Shown here one piece after another: positions 15,385 to 23,989 of a stretch of 40,524 nucleotides of DNA. Below the pieces are notes generated by a model, which was not told the DNA's origin, ran no database searches, and worked only from the letters and a program-made list of their open reading frames with translations. Positions within the stretch are counted from its first letter, which is position 1. Each line of letters starts with the position of its first letter. Location of the stretch: the NCBI GenBank assembly GCA_963205175.1, contig CAUJIW010000033.1, positions 1 to 40,524 on the forward strand. Reading direction: 5' to 3'. A program made the translations under genes and the position numbers. The stretch is from Pseudomonadota bacterium. Lineage in GTDB: Bacteria > Pseudomonadota > Alphaproteobacteria > Sphingomonadales > Sphingomonadaceae.

Positions 15385-18231
15385 TCAGCCCGCGGCATCG
15401 ACGGCCAGGACACGCCGCGACCGCTCGGCGAGCGCCGCCTGTTGCCGCTGCCAGTCGCTGGGGCCGTTGGAGGGCGTCACCTGCACCGCCGTCACCTTGT
15501 ACTCGGGGCAGTTGGTGGCCCAGTCGGAATAGTCGGTGGTGACCACGTTGGCCTGGGTCTCCGGGTGATGGAAGGTGGTGTAGACCACCCCGGGTGCCAC
15601 CCGGTCCGTCACCAGGGCGCGCAGGGTCGTCTCGCCCTTGCGGCTGGCCAGCCGCACCCAGTCGCCACTGCGGACACCGCGATTCTCCGCGTCGGCCGGG
15701 TGGATCTCCAGCACATCCTCCTGATGCCAGACGGTGTTGGCGGTGCGTCGGGTCTGGGCGCCCACATTGTACTGGCTGAGGATGCGCCCGGTCGTCAGCA
15801 GCAGCGGAAACCGCGGTCCGGTTTTCTCGTCGGTCGGCACATAGTCGGTGACCACGAACTGACCGCGGCCACGCACGAAGCCCTCCACATGCATGATCGG
15901 CGAGCCTTCCGGCGCGGCGTCGTTGACCGGCCACTGCAGCGAGCCCGCCTGTTCCAGCCGGGCATATGACACGCCGGCGAAACTCGGCGTCAGCCGGGCG
16001 ATCTCGTCCATGATCTCGCCGGGGTGCGTGTAGCGCCAGCCAAGCCCGAGGGCGTTGGCGAGCGCCTGGGTCACCTCCCAGTCCGCCATACCGCTGGCGG
16101 GCGTCATCACCTTGCGCACCCGCTGGATGCGCCGCTCGGCGTTGGTGAAGGTGCCGTCCTTCTCCAGAAAGGTCGAACCGGGCAGGAAGACATGGGCGTA
16201 GGTCGCCGTCTCGTTGAGGAACAGGTCGTGGACGATGACCAGCTCCATCGCCGCCAGCCCGGCCGCGACATGCCGGCTGTCGGGATCGGACTGGAGAATG
16301 TCCTCGCCCTGGATGTAGATCGCCCGGAACGACCCGTCGAGCGCGGCGTCGAGCATGTTGGGGATGCGCAGACCCGGTTCGGGGTCCAGGCTGACGCCCC
16401 AGTCGCGCTCGAACAGCGCCCGCGTCGCGGCGTCGGCGACGTGACGGTAGCCCGACAGCTCATGGGGGAAACTGCCCATGTCGCACGAACCCTGGACATT
16501 GTTCTGGCCGCGCAGCGGATTGACGCCCACGCCCGGCCGGCCGATGTTGCCGGTCGCCATCGCCAGGTTGGCGATCGCCATCACTGTCGACGAGCCCTGG
16601 CTGTGCTCGGTGACGCCGAGGCCATAATAGATCGCGGCGTTGCCGCCGGTGGCATAGAGCCGCGCGGCGGCGCGCACCGTCGCCGCCGGCACGCCGGTGA
16701 CGGCCTCCAGCGCTTCCGGGCTGTGGCGGGTGTCGGCGACGAAGCGGGCCCAGTCCTCATGGCTGTCGGCGTCGCAACGGGCGCTGACGAACGCCGCGTC
16801 GCCCAGGCCCTCGGTAACGACGACATGTGCCATCGCGGTCAGCACCGCCACGTTGGTGCCTGGCCGCAACGCCAGGTGATGCGCCGCCTCGACGCGGGGA
16901 CTGCGCACCAGATCGATGCGGCGCGGGTCGATGACGATCAGCCGCGCCCCCTGGCGCAGCCGGCGTTTCAGCCGGCTGGCGAATACCGGATGGGCGTCGG
17001 TGGGGTTGGCGCCAATCACCATGATGACGTCCGCCGCCATCACGCTGTCGAAATCCTGGGTGCCCGCCGAGGTGCCGAACGTGGTCTTGAGGCCGTAGCC
17101 GGTGGGCGAATGGCAGACCCGTGCACAGGTGTCGACGTTGTTGGAACCAAAGCCCGCGCGTACCAGTTTCTGCACCAGGAACGTTTCCTCGTTGGTGCAG
17201 CGGCTCGACGTGATGCCGCCCAGCGCGCGCGGCCCGTGCGTCGCCCTGATGGCCCGCAGGCGGGCGGCGGTGAAGCCGAGCGCCTCGTCCCAGCTCACCG
17301 GCCGCCAGGGCTGGTCGATCGACTCGCGGATCATCGGTGTGGTGACGCGGTCCTGGTGGTGGGCGTAGCCCCAGGCGAAACGGCCCTTGACGCAGCTGTG
17401 ACCACGATTGGCCTTGCCGTCCTTCCAGGGCACCATCCGCACCAGCTGCTCGCCGCGCATCTCGGCGCGGAAAGTGCAGCCGACGCCGCAATAGGCGCAG
17501 GTGGTGATCACCGACCGCTCCGGCTTGCCGATCGCCCTGACGCTTTTTTCCTGCAGGCTGGCGGTGGGACAGGCCTGGACGCAGGCGCCGCAGCTGACGC
17601 ACTCGCTGGACAGGAAGTCATCATCCGCCTGCCCGGCACTGACCACCGACTGGAAGCCGCGCCCGGTGACGGTGAGCGCCAGCGTGCCCTGCACCTCGTC
17701 GCAGGCGCGCACGCAGCGGGCGCAAACGATGCACTTGGCCGGATCGAAGTCGAAATAGGGGTTGGATGAATCGGACGCGCCGTCGAGGTGGTTCGCTCCC
17801 TGATAGCCGTAGCGCACATCACGCAGACCGACGGCGGCGGCCATGTCCTGCAGCTCGCAGTCGTTGTTGGCGCCACAGGTCAGGCAGTCGAGCGGATGAT
17901 CGGAAATATACAGTTCCATCACACCCCGGCGCAGCTTCTGCAGACGAGGCGTCTGGGTGTGCACGACCATGCCCTCGGCCACCGGCGTGGTGCAGCTGGC
18001 GGGGGTGCCGCGCATGCCCTCCACCTCGACAAGGCAAAGCCGGCAGGAACCAAAGGCGTTAAGGCTGTCGGTGGCGCACAGCCGGGGAATGGCGCCACCG
18101 GCCACGGCGGCGGCGCGCATGACGCTGGTGCCGGCCGGCACCGTCACCGGGCGCCCGTCGATGCTCAGCGTGACATCGTGCGGCGCCACCACCTCGGGCG
18201 TACCGAAATCAGGCTGCCGTTCAAAACCCAT
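15385..18231 (-). CDS. fdsA: NAD-dependent formate dehydrogenase, alpha (catalytic molybdenum) subunit
   Basis: The 948-residue subunit oxidises formate to CO2 at a bis-molybdopterin guanine dinucleotide centre. The N-terminus has a [2Fe-2S] ferredoxin domain (C52, C63, C66, C80) and a NuoG-like His/Cys cluster site (H112, C116, C119, C125). Two [4Fe-4S] motifs follow (C167, C170, C173, C177 and C211, C214, C217, C221), then the [4Fe-4S] site of the catalytic domain (C245, C248, C252, C280). The molybdenum ligand is cysteine, not selenocysteine: Cys373 followed by His374 in VDTCARVCHSP. The C-terminal molydopterin-binding domain is complete. Fds enzymes are cytoplasmic. The gene sits 96 bp after fdsB, a looser spacing than the overlaps elsewhere in the operon. 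Confidence 0.96.
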   Translation of the reverse strand: MGFERQPDFGTPEVVAPHDVTLSIDGRPVTVPAGTSVMRAAAVAGGAIPRLCATDSLNAFGSCRLCLVEVEGMRGTPASCTTPVAEGMVVHTQTPRLQKLRRGVMELYISDHPLDCLTCGANNDCELQDMAAAVGLRDVRYGYQGANHLDGASDSSNPYFDFDPAKCIVCARCVRACDEVQGTLALTVTGRGFQSVVSAGQADDDFLSSECVSCGACVQACPTASLQEKSVRAIGKPERSVITTCAYCGVGCTFRAEMRGEQLVRMVPWKDGKANRGHSCVKGRFAWGYAHHQDRVTTPMIRESIDQPWRPVSWDEALGFTAARLRAIRATHGPRALGGITSSRCTNEETFLVQKLVRAGFGSNNVDTCARVCHSPTGYGLKTTFGTSAGTQDFDSVMAADVIMVIGANPTDAHPVFASRLKRRLRQGARLIVIDPRRIDLVRSPRVEAAHHLALRPGTNVAVLTAMAHVVVTEGLGDAAFVSARCDADSHEDWARFVADTRHSPEALEAVTGVPAATVRAAARLYATGGNAAIYYGLGVTEHSQGSSTVMAIANLAMATGNIGRPGVGVNPLRGQNNVQGSCDMGSFPHELSGYRHVADAATRALFERDWGVSLDPEPGLRIPNMLDAALDGSFRAIYIQGEDILQSDPDSRHVAAGLAAMELVIVHDLFLNETATYAHVFLPGSTFLEKDGTFTNAERRIQRVRKVMTPASGMADWEVTQALANALGLGWRYTHPGEIMDEIARLTPSFAGVSYARLEQAGSLQWPVNDAAPEGSPIMHVEGFVRGRGQFVVTDYVPTDEKTGPRFPLLLTTGRILSQYNVGAQTRRTANTVWHQEDVLEIHPADAENRGVRSGDWVRLASRKGETTLRALVTDRVAPGVVYTTFHHPETQANVVTTDYSDWATNCPEYKVTAVQVTPSNGPSDWQRQQAALAERSRRVLAVDAAG

Positions 18232-18327
18232 GGCGCGGCTCCCTTGCGCGAGACAGCGGGCGATCAGGGGCGGACACCGCCGATGATAGCAGAGAGTGCG
18301 GTACGGCGCAGCGACCGGCGGGGGGCA

Positions 18328-19848
18328 TCATGCGAAATCCTCCGGCCACTGCCGCAGTGCCGAGAGCACCGGATACGGCGTGAAGCCGCCCAGGGCACAC
18401 AGCGAGCCGAACCGCATCGTCTCGCACAGCTCCTCCAGCAGGGCGAGATCGTCGGCGCGGCGGCGGCCGCCCTTGGGCGCGTTGCGCATCTGCGGTAGCG
18501 CCGCGACGGCATCGGCGGGCGCCGGTGCCCGCAGGCGATCGATCAGCTCGACGCCACGGGTCGAGCCGATACGACACGGCGTGCACTTGCCGCAGCTCTC
18601 GATGGCGCAGAACTGCATGGCGACGCGGGCCAGCCGCGCCATGTCCGCCGTGTCGTCGAACACCACCACGCCGCCGTGGCCGATCAGTGCGTCGGCGGCG
18701 GCATAGGCCTCGTAGTCGAACGGCAGGTCGAACCGGTCCGGGTGAATGTAGGCGCCCAGCGGCCCGCCCACCTGCACCGCCTTGACCGGGCGGCCCGAAG
18801 CCGTGCCGCCGCCGATGTCGTGGATCAGCGCGTTGAGCGTGATCCCGAACGCCGTTTCATAGAGCCCGCCATACCTGACGTTACCGGCGAGCTGGATCGG
18901 CATGGTGCCCCGCGAACGGCCGGTGCCGAGACCGTGATAGGCAGCAGCGCCGCCCTCGCGCAGGATGTGCGGCACCGCCGCCAGCGTCAGCACGTTGTTG
19001 ACCACGGTCGGGCGGCCGAACAGCCCGTGCAGGGCCGGCAGCGGCGGCTTGGCGCGCACCTCGCCCCGACGCCCTTCCAGCGAGTTCAGCAGCGCGGTCT
19101 CCTCGCCGCAGACATAAGCACCGGCGCCGACCCGGACCTCGACGCCAAACGGCGCGATGATGGGTGCGGCCAGCGCGACCGCCGCCCGCAGCCGGGCGAT
19201 GGCATGGGGATATTCGCTGCGCACATAGACATAGCCGTGGCCGGCGCCGACGGCGTGACCGGCAATGGCCATGCCCTCCAGCAGCGCGAACGGATCACCC
19301 TCCATCAGCATGCGATCGGCGAAGGTGCCGCTGTCGCCCTCGTCGGCGTTGCAGACGATGTATTTGCGCCCCGTCCCCGATTGCCCTCCCGCCTCGGCCA
19401 CCGTCCGCCACTTGACGCCGGCGGGAAAGCCGGCGCCGCCGCGCCCGCGCAAACCCGACCCGGCGACCTCGGCGATCACCTGTTCCGGCGGCAGCGCGCG
19501 CGCCCGGCGCAGTCCGGCCCAGCCGTCGGTCGCCGCATAGTCGTCCAGGCTCAGCGGCCGCGTCCTGCCGGCGCGGGCAAAGGTGAGCCGCTGCTGTCGT
19601 GCCAGGAACGGGTGGGTGGCGATGGGACCGATTCCCCTGTCGCTACGGCCCGCCAGCACGGCGGACACATCGGCCGGCGTCAGCGGCCCGAACCCGTGGC
19701 CGTCAATCTCGGCCAGCGGTTCCAGCCAGTGCAGGCCCCAGCTGGAACAGCGCTCCACCAGGCAGCCGGCGGCCGCGAACGCCGCCGCCACCGCATCGGC
19801 ACCGCAGGCGATCGCCAGCGCGTCGTCGGCAAGGCGGACCCGGATCAT
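18328..19848 (-). CDS. fdsB: NAD-dependent formate dehydrogenase, beta (NAD/FMN) subunit
   Basis: The 506-residue subunit is NuoF-like and transfers electrons to NAD+. It has a degenerate N-terminal thioredoxin-like part (about 1-90), an FMN/NADH-binding GRGGAGFPAG (135-144), a further CNADEGDSGTFADR stretch, GAGAYVCGEETALL, and a [4Fe-4S] site with C419, C422 and C425 in ESCGKCTPCRIG. ATG 19848 overlaps the fdsG stop in an ATGA, so translation is coupled. A longer in-frame opening to 19935 lies inside fdsG and starts with an arginine-rich, non-family sequence, so it was not used. Confidence 0.95.
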   Translation of the reverse strand: MIRVRLADDALAIACGADAVAAAFAAAGCLVERCSSWGLHWLEPLAEIDGHGFGPLTPADVSAVLAGRSDRGIGPIATHPFLARQQRLTFARAGRTRPLSLDDYAATDGWAGLRRARALPPEQVIAEVAGSGLRGRGGAGFPAGVKWRTVAEAGGQSGTGRKYIVCNADEGDSGTFADRMLMEGDPFALLEGMAIAGHAVGAGHGYVYVRSEYPHAIARLRAAVALAAPIIAPFGVEVRVGAGAYVCGEETALLNSLEGRRGEVRAKPPLPALHGLFGRPTVVNNVLTLAAVPHILREGGAAAYHGLGTGRSRGTMPIQLAGNVRYGGLYETAFGITLNALIHDIGGGTASGRPVKAVQVGGPLGAYIHPDRFDLPFDYEAYAAADALIGHGGVVVFDDTADMARLARVAMQFCAIESCGKCTPCRIGSTRGVELIDRLRAPAPADAVAALPQMRNAPKGGRRRADDLALLEELCETMRFGSLCALGGFTPYPVLSALRQWPEDFA

Positions 19849-20270
19849 AGCGCGGCGATCAGCCTGGTCAGGCCGTCCTCGTCCAGTCGTGCGTGCAGCC
19901 GGTCGCCGATGCGTGCATTGGGGCCGACGCTGCACAGACCGAGGCAGTAGACGGCCGCCACCCGCACCCGTTCGCCGGCCGCGACCTGTGCGACCGCCGC
20001 CAGCGCCTCGGCGCCGCGCGCCTGGCAGGCTTCCGCCCGGCAGAGCTGCACCAGCGGACGGTGGTCCGGCGTCTGGCTGAAATCATGGTAGAAACTCACC
20101 ACCCCGTGGACCTCGGCCCGGCTGAGGTTGAGGGCGGCGGCGATGGCGGCCTGGGCCGCCGCGTCGATACAGCCGAACGCCGCCTGCACGTCATGCAGGA
20201 TCGGCAGCAGCGGCCCCTCGGCGTCGCGATGCGCGGCGATGATCGCACGCAGGCGGTCGGGATCGGTCAT
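19845..20270 (-). CDS. fdsG: NAD-dependent formate dehydrogenase, gamma subunit
   Basis: This 141-residue NuoE-like subunit carries a thioredoxin-fold [2Fe-2S] cluster, bound by C77 and C82 (LCRAEACQARG) and C109 and C113 (YCLGLCSVGPNA). It works with FdsB in passing electrons to NAD+. The helical N-terminus (1-50) is typical of the family, as is the VHGVVSFYHDF stretch. ATG 20270 overlaps the stop of fghA (ATGA) and its own stop overlaps fdsB, so fghA, fdsG and fdsB form a tightly coupled unit. Confidence 0.94.
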   Translation of the reverse strand: MTDPDRLRAIIAAHRDAEGPLLPILHDVQAAFGCIDAAAQAAIAAALNLSRAEVHGVVSFYHDFSQTPDHRPLVQLCRAEACQARGAEALAAVAQVAAGERVRVAAVYCLGLCSVGPNARIGDRLHARLDEDGLTRLIAAL

Positions 20271-21100
20271 GCGGTCAGCCGCGCGGCATGCCAGCCGATG
20301 TGCTCGGCCATGAAGGTGGAGATGAAATAGTAGGAATGGTCATAGCCCGTCTGCAGGCGGATGGTGGCGGGCTGGCCGGCGCGGGCACACGCGGTCTCCA
20401 GCAGCGATGTCCGCAGTTGCGTGTCGAGAAAGTCGTCTGCCGTGCCCTGATCAACCAGCAGGTCCGGCAGGCGGGCGCCGTCGTCGATCAGCGCGCAGGC
20501 GTCATAGGCGCGCCAGGCCGCGCGATCGGCGCCGAGATAGCCGGTGAGCGCTTTCTCACCCCACGGACAGTGCAGCGGACTGACGATCGGCGAGAACGCG
20601 CTGGTCGAACGGAAACGTCCGGGGTTGCGCAAGGCGATGGTCAATGCGCCATGCCCGCCCATCGAGTGGCCGGTGATCCCCTGACGCGCGAGATCGACCG
20701 GGAAATGGGCGGCGACAAGCGCCGGCAGCTCGTCCTCGACATAGCCGCGCATCCGGAAGTGGCGTGACCATGGCGCCTGGGTGGCGTCGACATAGAAACC
20801 GGCGCCCTGACCGAAGTCATAGGCGGCATCGTCCGGCACCCCGGCACCGCGCGGGCTGGTGTCGGGCGCGACGAACACGATGCCGCGGGCGGCGCAGGCG
20901 GCGCGATACTCGCCTTTCTCGGTGACGTTGGCGTGGGTGCAGGTAAGCCCGGAGAGATACCACAGCACCGGCAGCCGGGCACCGGGCGGATGATCCGGCA
21001 CGAACACCGAGAAGGTCATCGGCGTGCCGGTGAGCGTCGACTGATGCGTATAGACCCCCTGGGTGCCGCCATGGCTGCGCCAGCTCGATACCGTCTTCAT
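20267..21100 (-). CDS. fghA: S-formylglutathione hydrolase
   Basis: The enzyme splits S-formylglutathione to formate and glutathione, the last step of glutathione-dependent formaldehyde oxidation. The 277-residue alpha/beta-hydrolase has the esterase-D nucleophile motif GHSMGGHG (144-151) with Ser146, an acidic residue in DQGTADDFL (Asp222 or 223) and His255 in YDHSYYF. An N-terminal WYLSGLTCTHANV (47-59), as in human esterase D, is also visible. It is the first gene of an operon with fdsGBAD, so the product formate goes straight to the NAD-linked dehydrogenase. The glutathione-dependent formaldehyde dehydrogenase that would make its substrate is not in the window. Confidence 0.95.
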   Translation of the reverse strand: MKTVSSWRSHGGTQGVYTHQSTLTGTPMTFSVFVPDHPPGARLPVLWYLSGLTCTHANVTEKGEYRAACAARGIVFVAPDTSPRGAGVPDDAAYDFGQGAGFYVDATQAPWSRHFRMRGYVEDELPALVAAHFPVDLARQGITGHSMGGHGALTIALRNPGRFRSTSAFSPIVSPLHCPWGEKALTGYLGADRAAWRAYDACALIDDGARLPDLLVDQGTADDFLDTQLRTSLLETACARAGQPATIRLQTGYDHSYYFISTFMAEHIGWHAARLTA

Positions 21101-21409
21101 GCCTGGCCCTGCCCCCCCCGGTGTGATGGATGCCTGAACCGCAACCCTATAGCCTGATCACGGGCAGCGGAACATGGCACGACACGCAAATCAGCGCCGG
21201 CAGGCGAATCAGGGACGGCGCGTTGCCGCCACCCGGGCCGCGACGTGCCACAGTGGGACAAGCGCGGCACCTGCCCGGTCGGCAGGTGCGCCATTTCGAC
21301 ACGAAAAACGGCGCCGAAACGACGTAACTCTTTATCAATTTCAATTTGTTAGTCCTGTGGCGTGGGTCTTGCTGGGTCTCCGGCATCAACCCATGAACGG
21401 GAGAGGCGG
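21101..21409. other. Intergenic region upstream of fghA-fds and of a small membrane protein gene
   Basis: These 309 bp separate divergent genes and must hold the fghA operon promoter and probably that of the 77-residue protein gene. A strong hairpin lies at 21267-21289 and an AT-rich stretch at 21325-21355. No open frame here looks like a gene. Confidence 0.5.
21267..21289. repeat. Inverted repeat in the fghA upstream region
   Basis: GCACCTGCC (21267-21275) and GGCAGGTGC (21281-21289) are perfect 9-bp arms around 5 bp. No T-run follows on either strand, which argues against a terminator. It may be a regulator binding site for the formaldehyde/formate operon, about 170 bp upstream of the fghA ATG. 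Confidence 0.5.
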
Positions 21410-21643
21410 ATGGCGACCCTGATACGTCTTGCGGTGCTGATCGGCATTCCGGGGCTCACCGCCCTGCTGGTGGCGCTGGGCCTTGAACGGGTGGATGCCA
21501 ACCAGGCACCATGGATATTCGGCGGCGTGATCGCGGCGAGCGGGCTCGGCCTGGTCGTCGCCCGCCGGCCGCTGGGGCGCTGGATCGAGCAGCACCTGCG
21601 CCTCGACCAGGCGCCGCCGGGCCATCATTCACCGTCGCACTGA
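21410..21643 (+). CDS. Small two-helix membrane protein of unknown function
   Basis: The 77-residue product has two hydrophobic segments (about 5-21 and 33-47, the latter FGGVIAASGLGLVVA) joined by a short polar loop, and a basic then His/Pro-rich C-terminus. It is probably an inner-membrane protein with both ends on the same side. No family is recognised. GGGAGAGG lies just before ATG 21410. An in-frame opening starts at 21362, but the extra residues are polar and unlikely. It stands alone, 91 bp ahead of the glutathione S-transferase gene. Confidence 0.6.
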   Translation: MATLIRLAVLIGIPGLTALLVALGLERVDANQAPWIFGGVIAASGLGLVVARRPLGRWIEQHLRLDQAPPGHHSPSH

Positions 21644-21734
21644 CGCTCGGGCGCCGTCGCCCTGACCATCTGGTGCAATTAGGCGTGCGCGGACCCTTCC
21701 CGGCCGGGACCACGGTCGCTATGGTCACGCCGAT

Positions 21735-22406
21735 ATGTGGCGGCTCTATCATTATTCCCTCTGTCCGTTTTCCCGCAAGGTGCGGCTGGCGCTCGCCGAG
21801 AAGAGCGTGCCGACCGAACTGGTCGGCGAACACCCGTGGGAGGGGCGCGACGCTTTCCTCGCCCTCAATCCGGCCGGCCAGACGCCGGTGGTGACCTCGG
21901 CCAGCGAGGACGTGGTGCTGGCGGATTCCACCGCCATCCTGGAATATTTCGAGGAAACGGTGCGCGACAGCCCGCTGATGGGGTCCGGCCCGCTGGAGCG
22001 CGCCGAGGTGCGCCGGGTGATCGCCTGGTTCGACCAGAAATTCTTCGCCGAGGTGGGGGTCATCCTGCTGCAGGAACGGATGTGGCACCGCATCATCACC
22101 CGCCAGCCGCCCAACACCACGCTGCTGCGTCAGGCCCACCAGGCGGTCGAGGGGCATCTGGACTATCTGGAATATCTGCTGGATCATCGCCGGTGGCTGG
22201 GTGGCTCGACGTTCAGCCTGGCCGACATCGCGGCCGCCGCCCACGTCTCGGTGGTCGATTATCTGGGTGGCATCGACTGGAAAACCCACGATCTGGCGAA
22301 GCAATGGTACTCGGCGATCAAGTCCCGTCCCAGTTTCCGGCCGCTGCTGACCGAGCGGACGGCCGGACTCGTGCCGCCCAACCACTACGACAAGCTGGAC
22401 TTCTGA
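21735..22406 (+). CDS. Glutathione S-transferase family protein
   Basis: The 223-residue protein has a thioredoxin-like N-terminal domain (1-80) with [16 protein letters not shown], where Cys10 or Ser13 may be the catalytic residue, and the glutathione-contact region NPAGQTPVV and [11 protein letters not shown]. The C-terminal helical domain ends with the DIAAAAH N-capping motif. The substrate is unknown; the proximity to formaldehyde metabolism may be chance. Its TGA is followed without a gap by queG, whose frame begins at or within the stop, so the two are probably coupled. Confidence 0.9.
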   Translation: MWRLYHYSLCPFSRKVRLALAEKSVPTELVGEHPWEGRDAFLALNPAGQTPVVTSASEDVVLADSTAILEYFEETVRDSPLMGSGPLERAEVRRVIAWFDQKFFAEVGVILLQERMWHRIITRQPPNTTLLRQAHQAVEGHLDYLEYLLDHRRWLGGSTFSLADIAAAAHVSVVDYLGGIDWKTHDLAKQWYSAIKSRPSFRPLLTERTAGLVPPNHYDKLDF

Positions 22407-23545
22407 AACAGGCGCTGGCCAATCAGGCCCGGCTGCTGGGGTTCGACGCCATCGGCATCGCCCCGGCCGAGGCCTGCCCGGAGGCCGGGGCCCGGCTGGC
22501 CGCCTGGCTCGCCGCAGGGCGCCATGGCGACATGCTGTGGATGGCCGAGCGGGCCGGCGAGCGGGCCAGCCCGCGCGGACTGTGGCCGCAGGTGCGTTCG
22601 GTGGTGATGCTGGGGATGAGTTACGCGCCGGCGCTCGACCCGCGCCGCCATGCCGACCATCCGCAACTGGGCGTCATCTCGGTCTATGCCCAGGGCGCGG
22701 ACTACCACGACGTCATCAAGAAGCGGCTGAAGCAGCTGGCCCGCTGGCTGCTGGAGGCGGCCATCCCCGCCGGCCGTGGTCCGGCAGACGTCCCCGCCGG
22801 CCGTGGTCCGGCAGACGTAAAAGTCTTCGTCGACACCGCGCCAGTGATGGAAAAGCCGCTGGCCGCCGCCGCCGGGCTCGGCTGGCAGGGCAAGCACACC
22901 AACCTGGTGTCGCGCCGCCATGGCAGCTGGCTGTTCCTTGGCGCCATCTACACCACGCTCGACCTGGAGGCGGATGCGCCGCACGCCGACCGCTGCGGCT
23001 CCTGCACCGCCTGCCAGACCGCCTGCCCCACCGATGCCTTCCCGGCCCCCTACCAGCTCGATGCGCGCCGCTGTGTCTCCTACCTCACCATCGAACACAA
23101 GGGGCCGATCCCGCGCGAACTGCGCGCGGCGCTGGGCAACCGCGTCTACGGCTGCGACGACTGTCTGGCCGCCTGCCCGTGGAACAAGTTCGCGGCCGCC
23201 GCCCGCGAGATGGCGTTCAGCCCGCGGCTGGAGCTGACCGCGCCGCGACTGGCCGAGCTGCTGGCGCTGGACGACGCCGGCTTCCGCCAGGTGTTCGCCG
23301 GCTCGCCGATCAAGCGCATCGGCCGCGACCGGCTGGTGCGCAACGCGCTCATCGCCGCCGGCAACAGCGCCGCGCCCGCCCTGCTGCCGGCGGTGCTGGC
23401 GTGCGTCGATGATCCCGCGCCGGTGGTGCGCGGTGCCGCCGCCTGGGCGGTGCGACGCCTGGCGGAGCCCATGCAGCTGGCCGCGGTCCGTCGCGATCGG
23501 CTGGCGCGGGAGACCGACGACAGCGTGCGCGCCGAGTGGGACTAA
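22403..23545 (+). CDS. queG: Epoxyqueuosine reductase, with a doubtful start codon
   Basis: QueG reduces epoxyqueuosine to queuosine in tRNA with a cobalamin cofactor and two [4Fe-4S] clusters. The frame encodes [12 protein letters not shown] near its start, the active-site [11 protein letters not shown], cluster cysteines in [18 protein letters not shown] and [13 protein letters not shown], and a C-terminal HEAT-like tail. The family N-terminus is present directly after the GST stop. No ATG, GTG or TTG lies there: the first candidate is CTG at 22403, overlapping the GST TGA, and the next ATG (about 22532) would remove roughly 43 conserved residues. A 27-bp tandem duplication inserts PAGRGPADV twice before VKVFVDTAP. 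The start is therefore uncertain. It converges with the lipoprotein gene by a 4-bp overlap. Confidence 0.9.
   Translation: MKQALANQARLLGFDAIGIAPAEACPEAGARLAAWLAAGRHGDMLWMAERAGERASPRGLWPQVRSVVMLGMSYAPALDPRRHADHPQLGVISVYAQGADYHDVIKKRLKQLARWLLEAAIPAGRGPADVPAGRGPADVKVFVDTAPVMEKPLAAAAGLGWQGKHTNLVSRRHGSWLFLGAIYTTLDLEADAPHADRCGSCTACQTACPTDAFPAPYQLDARRCVSYLTIEHKGPIPRELRAALGNRVYGCDDCLAACPWNKFAAAAREMAFSPRLELTAPRLAELLALDDAGFRQVFAGSPIKRIGRDRLVRNALIAAGNSAAPALLPAVLACVDDPAPVVRGAAAWAVRRLAEPMQLAAVRRDRLARETDDSVRAEWD
22766..22819 (+). repeat. In-frame 27-bp tandem duplication inside queG
   Basis: Two 27-bp units (22766-22792 and 22793-22819) each encode PAGRGPADV and differ only at the last base. Each contains a GCCGG...CCGGC inverted repeat. 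The position is a loop just before the catalytic VDTAP segment. Confidence 0.85.
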
Positions 23546-23946
23546 TAGCCGATGCGCGCGCGCCGGCGGGCATCGACGCAAGCGCCGGCCTCGGCGTCGC
23601 GGCCATCGACGAAGCGGGCCTCGGCATGGCGGGCGGTCGCCGGCGTCCCCGGCGGGTCCTCGTAGAAATAGACGTCGAGCACGCAAGGCGGGCCGCCGAA
23701 CTGCAGGTGGCGGGCGCCGCCCTCGCGACGCTCGAAGCTGGGGGTGCCGAGCTTTTCGGTGACCTCGTCGATGGTGCGGCCGAGCACCAGCGCGACACCG
23801 CTCACGGTATCGCCCGGCCGGGCGGCGGCCGGGCGCGGCGGCTTGCCCGGCGCCGGCAGTGGCGCCTCGGTGGCGGTGGTGGCGCAGCCGGCCAGCGCCA
23901 GCAGGACCGCCAGCAGGACGGGGGGAGCAGCAACACGCAACAGCAT
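23542..23946 (-). CDS. Predicted lipoprotein of unknown function
   Basis: The product of about 134 residues begins with a lipoprotein signal peptide: a hydrophobic stretch and the lipobox LALAGC with Cys21 counted from ATG 23946. After a proline/alanine-rich linker (about 22-45) a folded domain contains [22 protein letters not shown] and ends with a cysteine pair separated by about 35 residues. The segment around VTEKLGTP resembles the start of small outer-membrane lipoproteins such as BamE-type proteins, but this is only suggestive. ATG 23946 is preferred over 23949, because GAGG sits 5 bases upstream of it. Confidence 0.72.
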   Translation of the reverse strand: MLLRVAAPPVLLAVLLALAGCATTATEAPLPAPGKPPRPAAARPGDTVSGVALVLGRTIDEVTEKLGTPSFERREGGARHLQFGGPPCVLDVYFYEDPPGTPATARHAEARFVDGRDAEAGACVDARRRARIGY

Positions 23947-23989
23947 CATGCCTCCTCACTGACGCAGCCGGCCGGCGGGCGCAAGGCCC

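Noticed and set aside
17105..17120. Possible selenocysteine formate dehydrogenase
   Set aside because: The active-site position is an ordinary Cys (Cys373) and no in-frame TGA is seen, so fdsA encodes the cysteine type.
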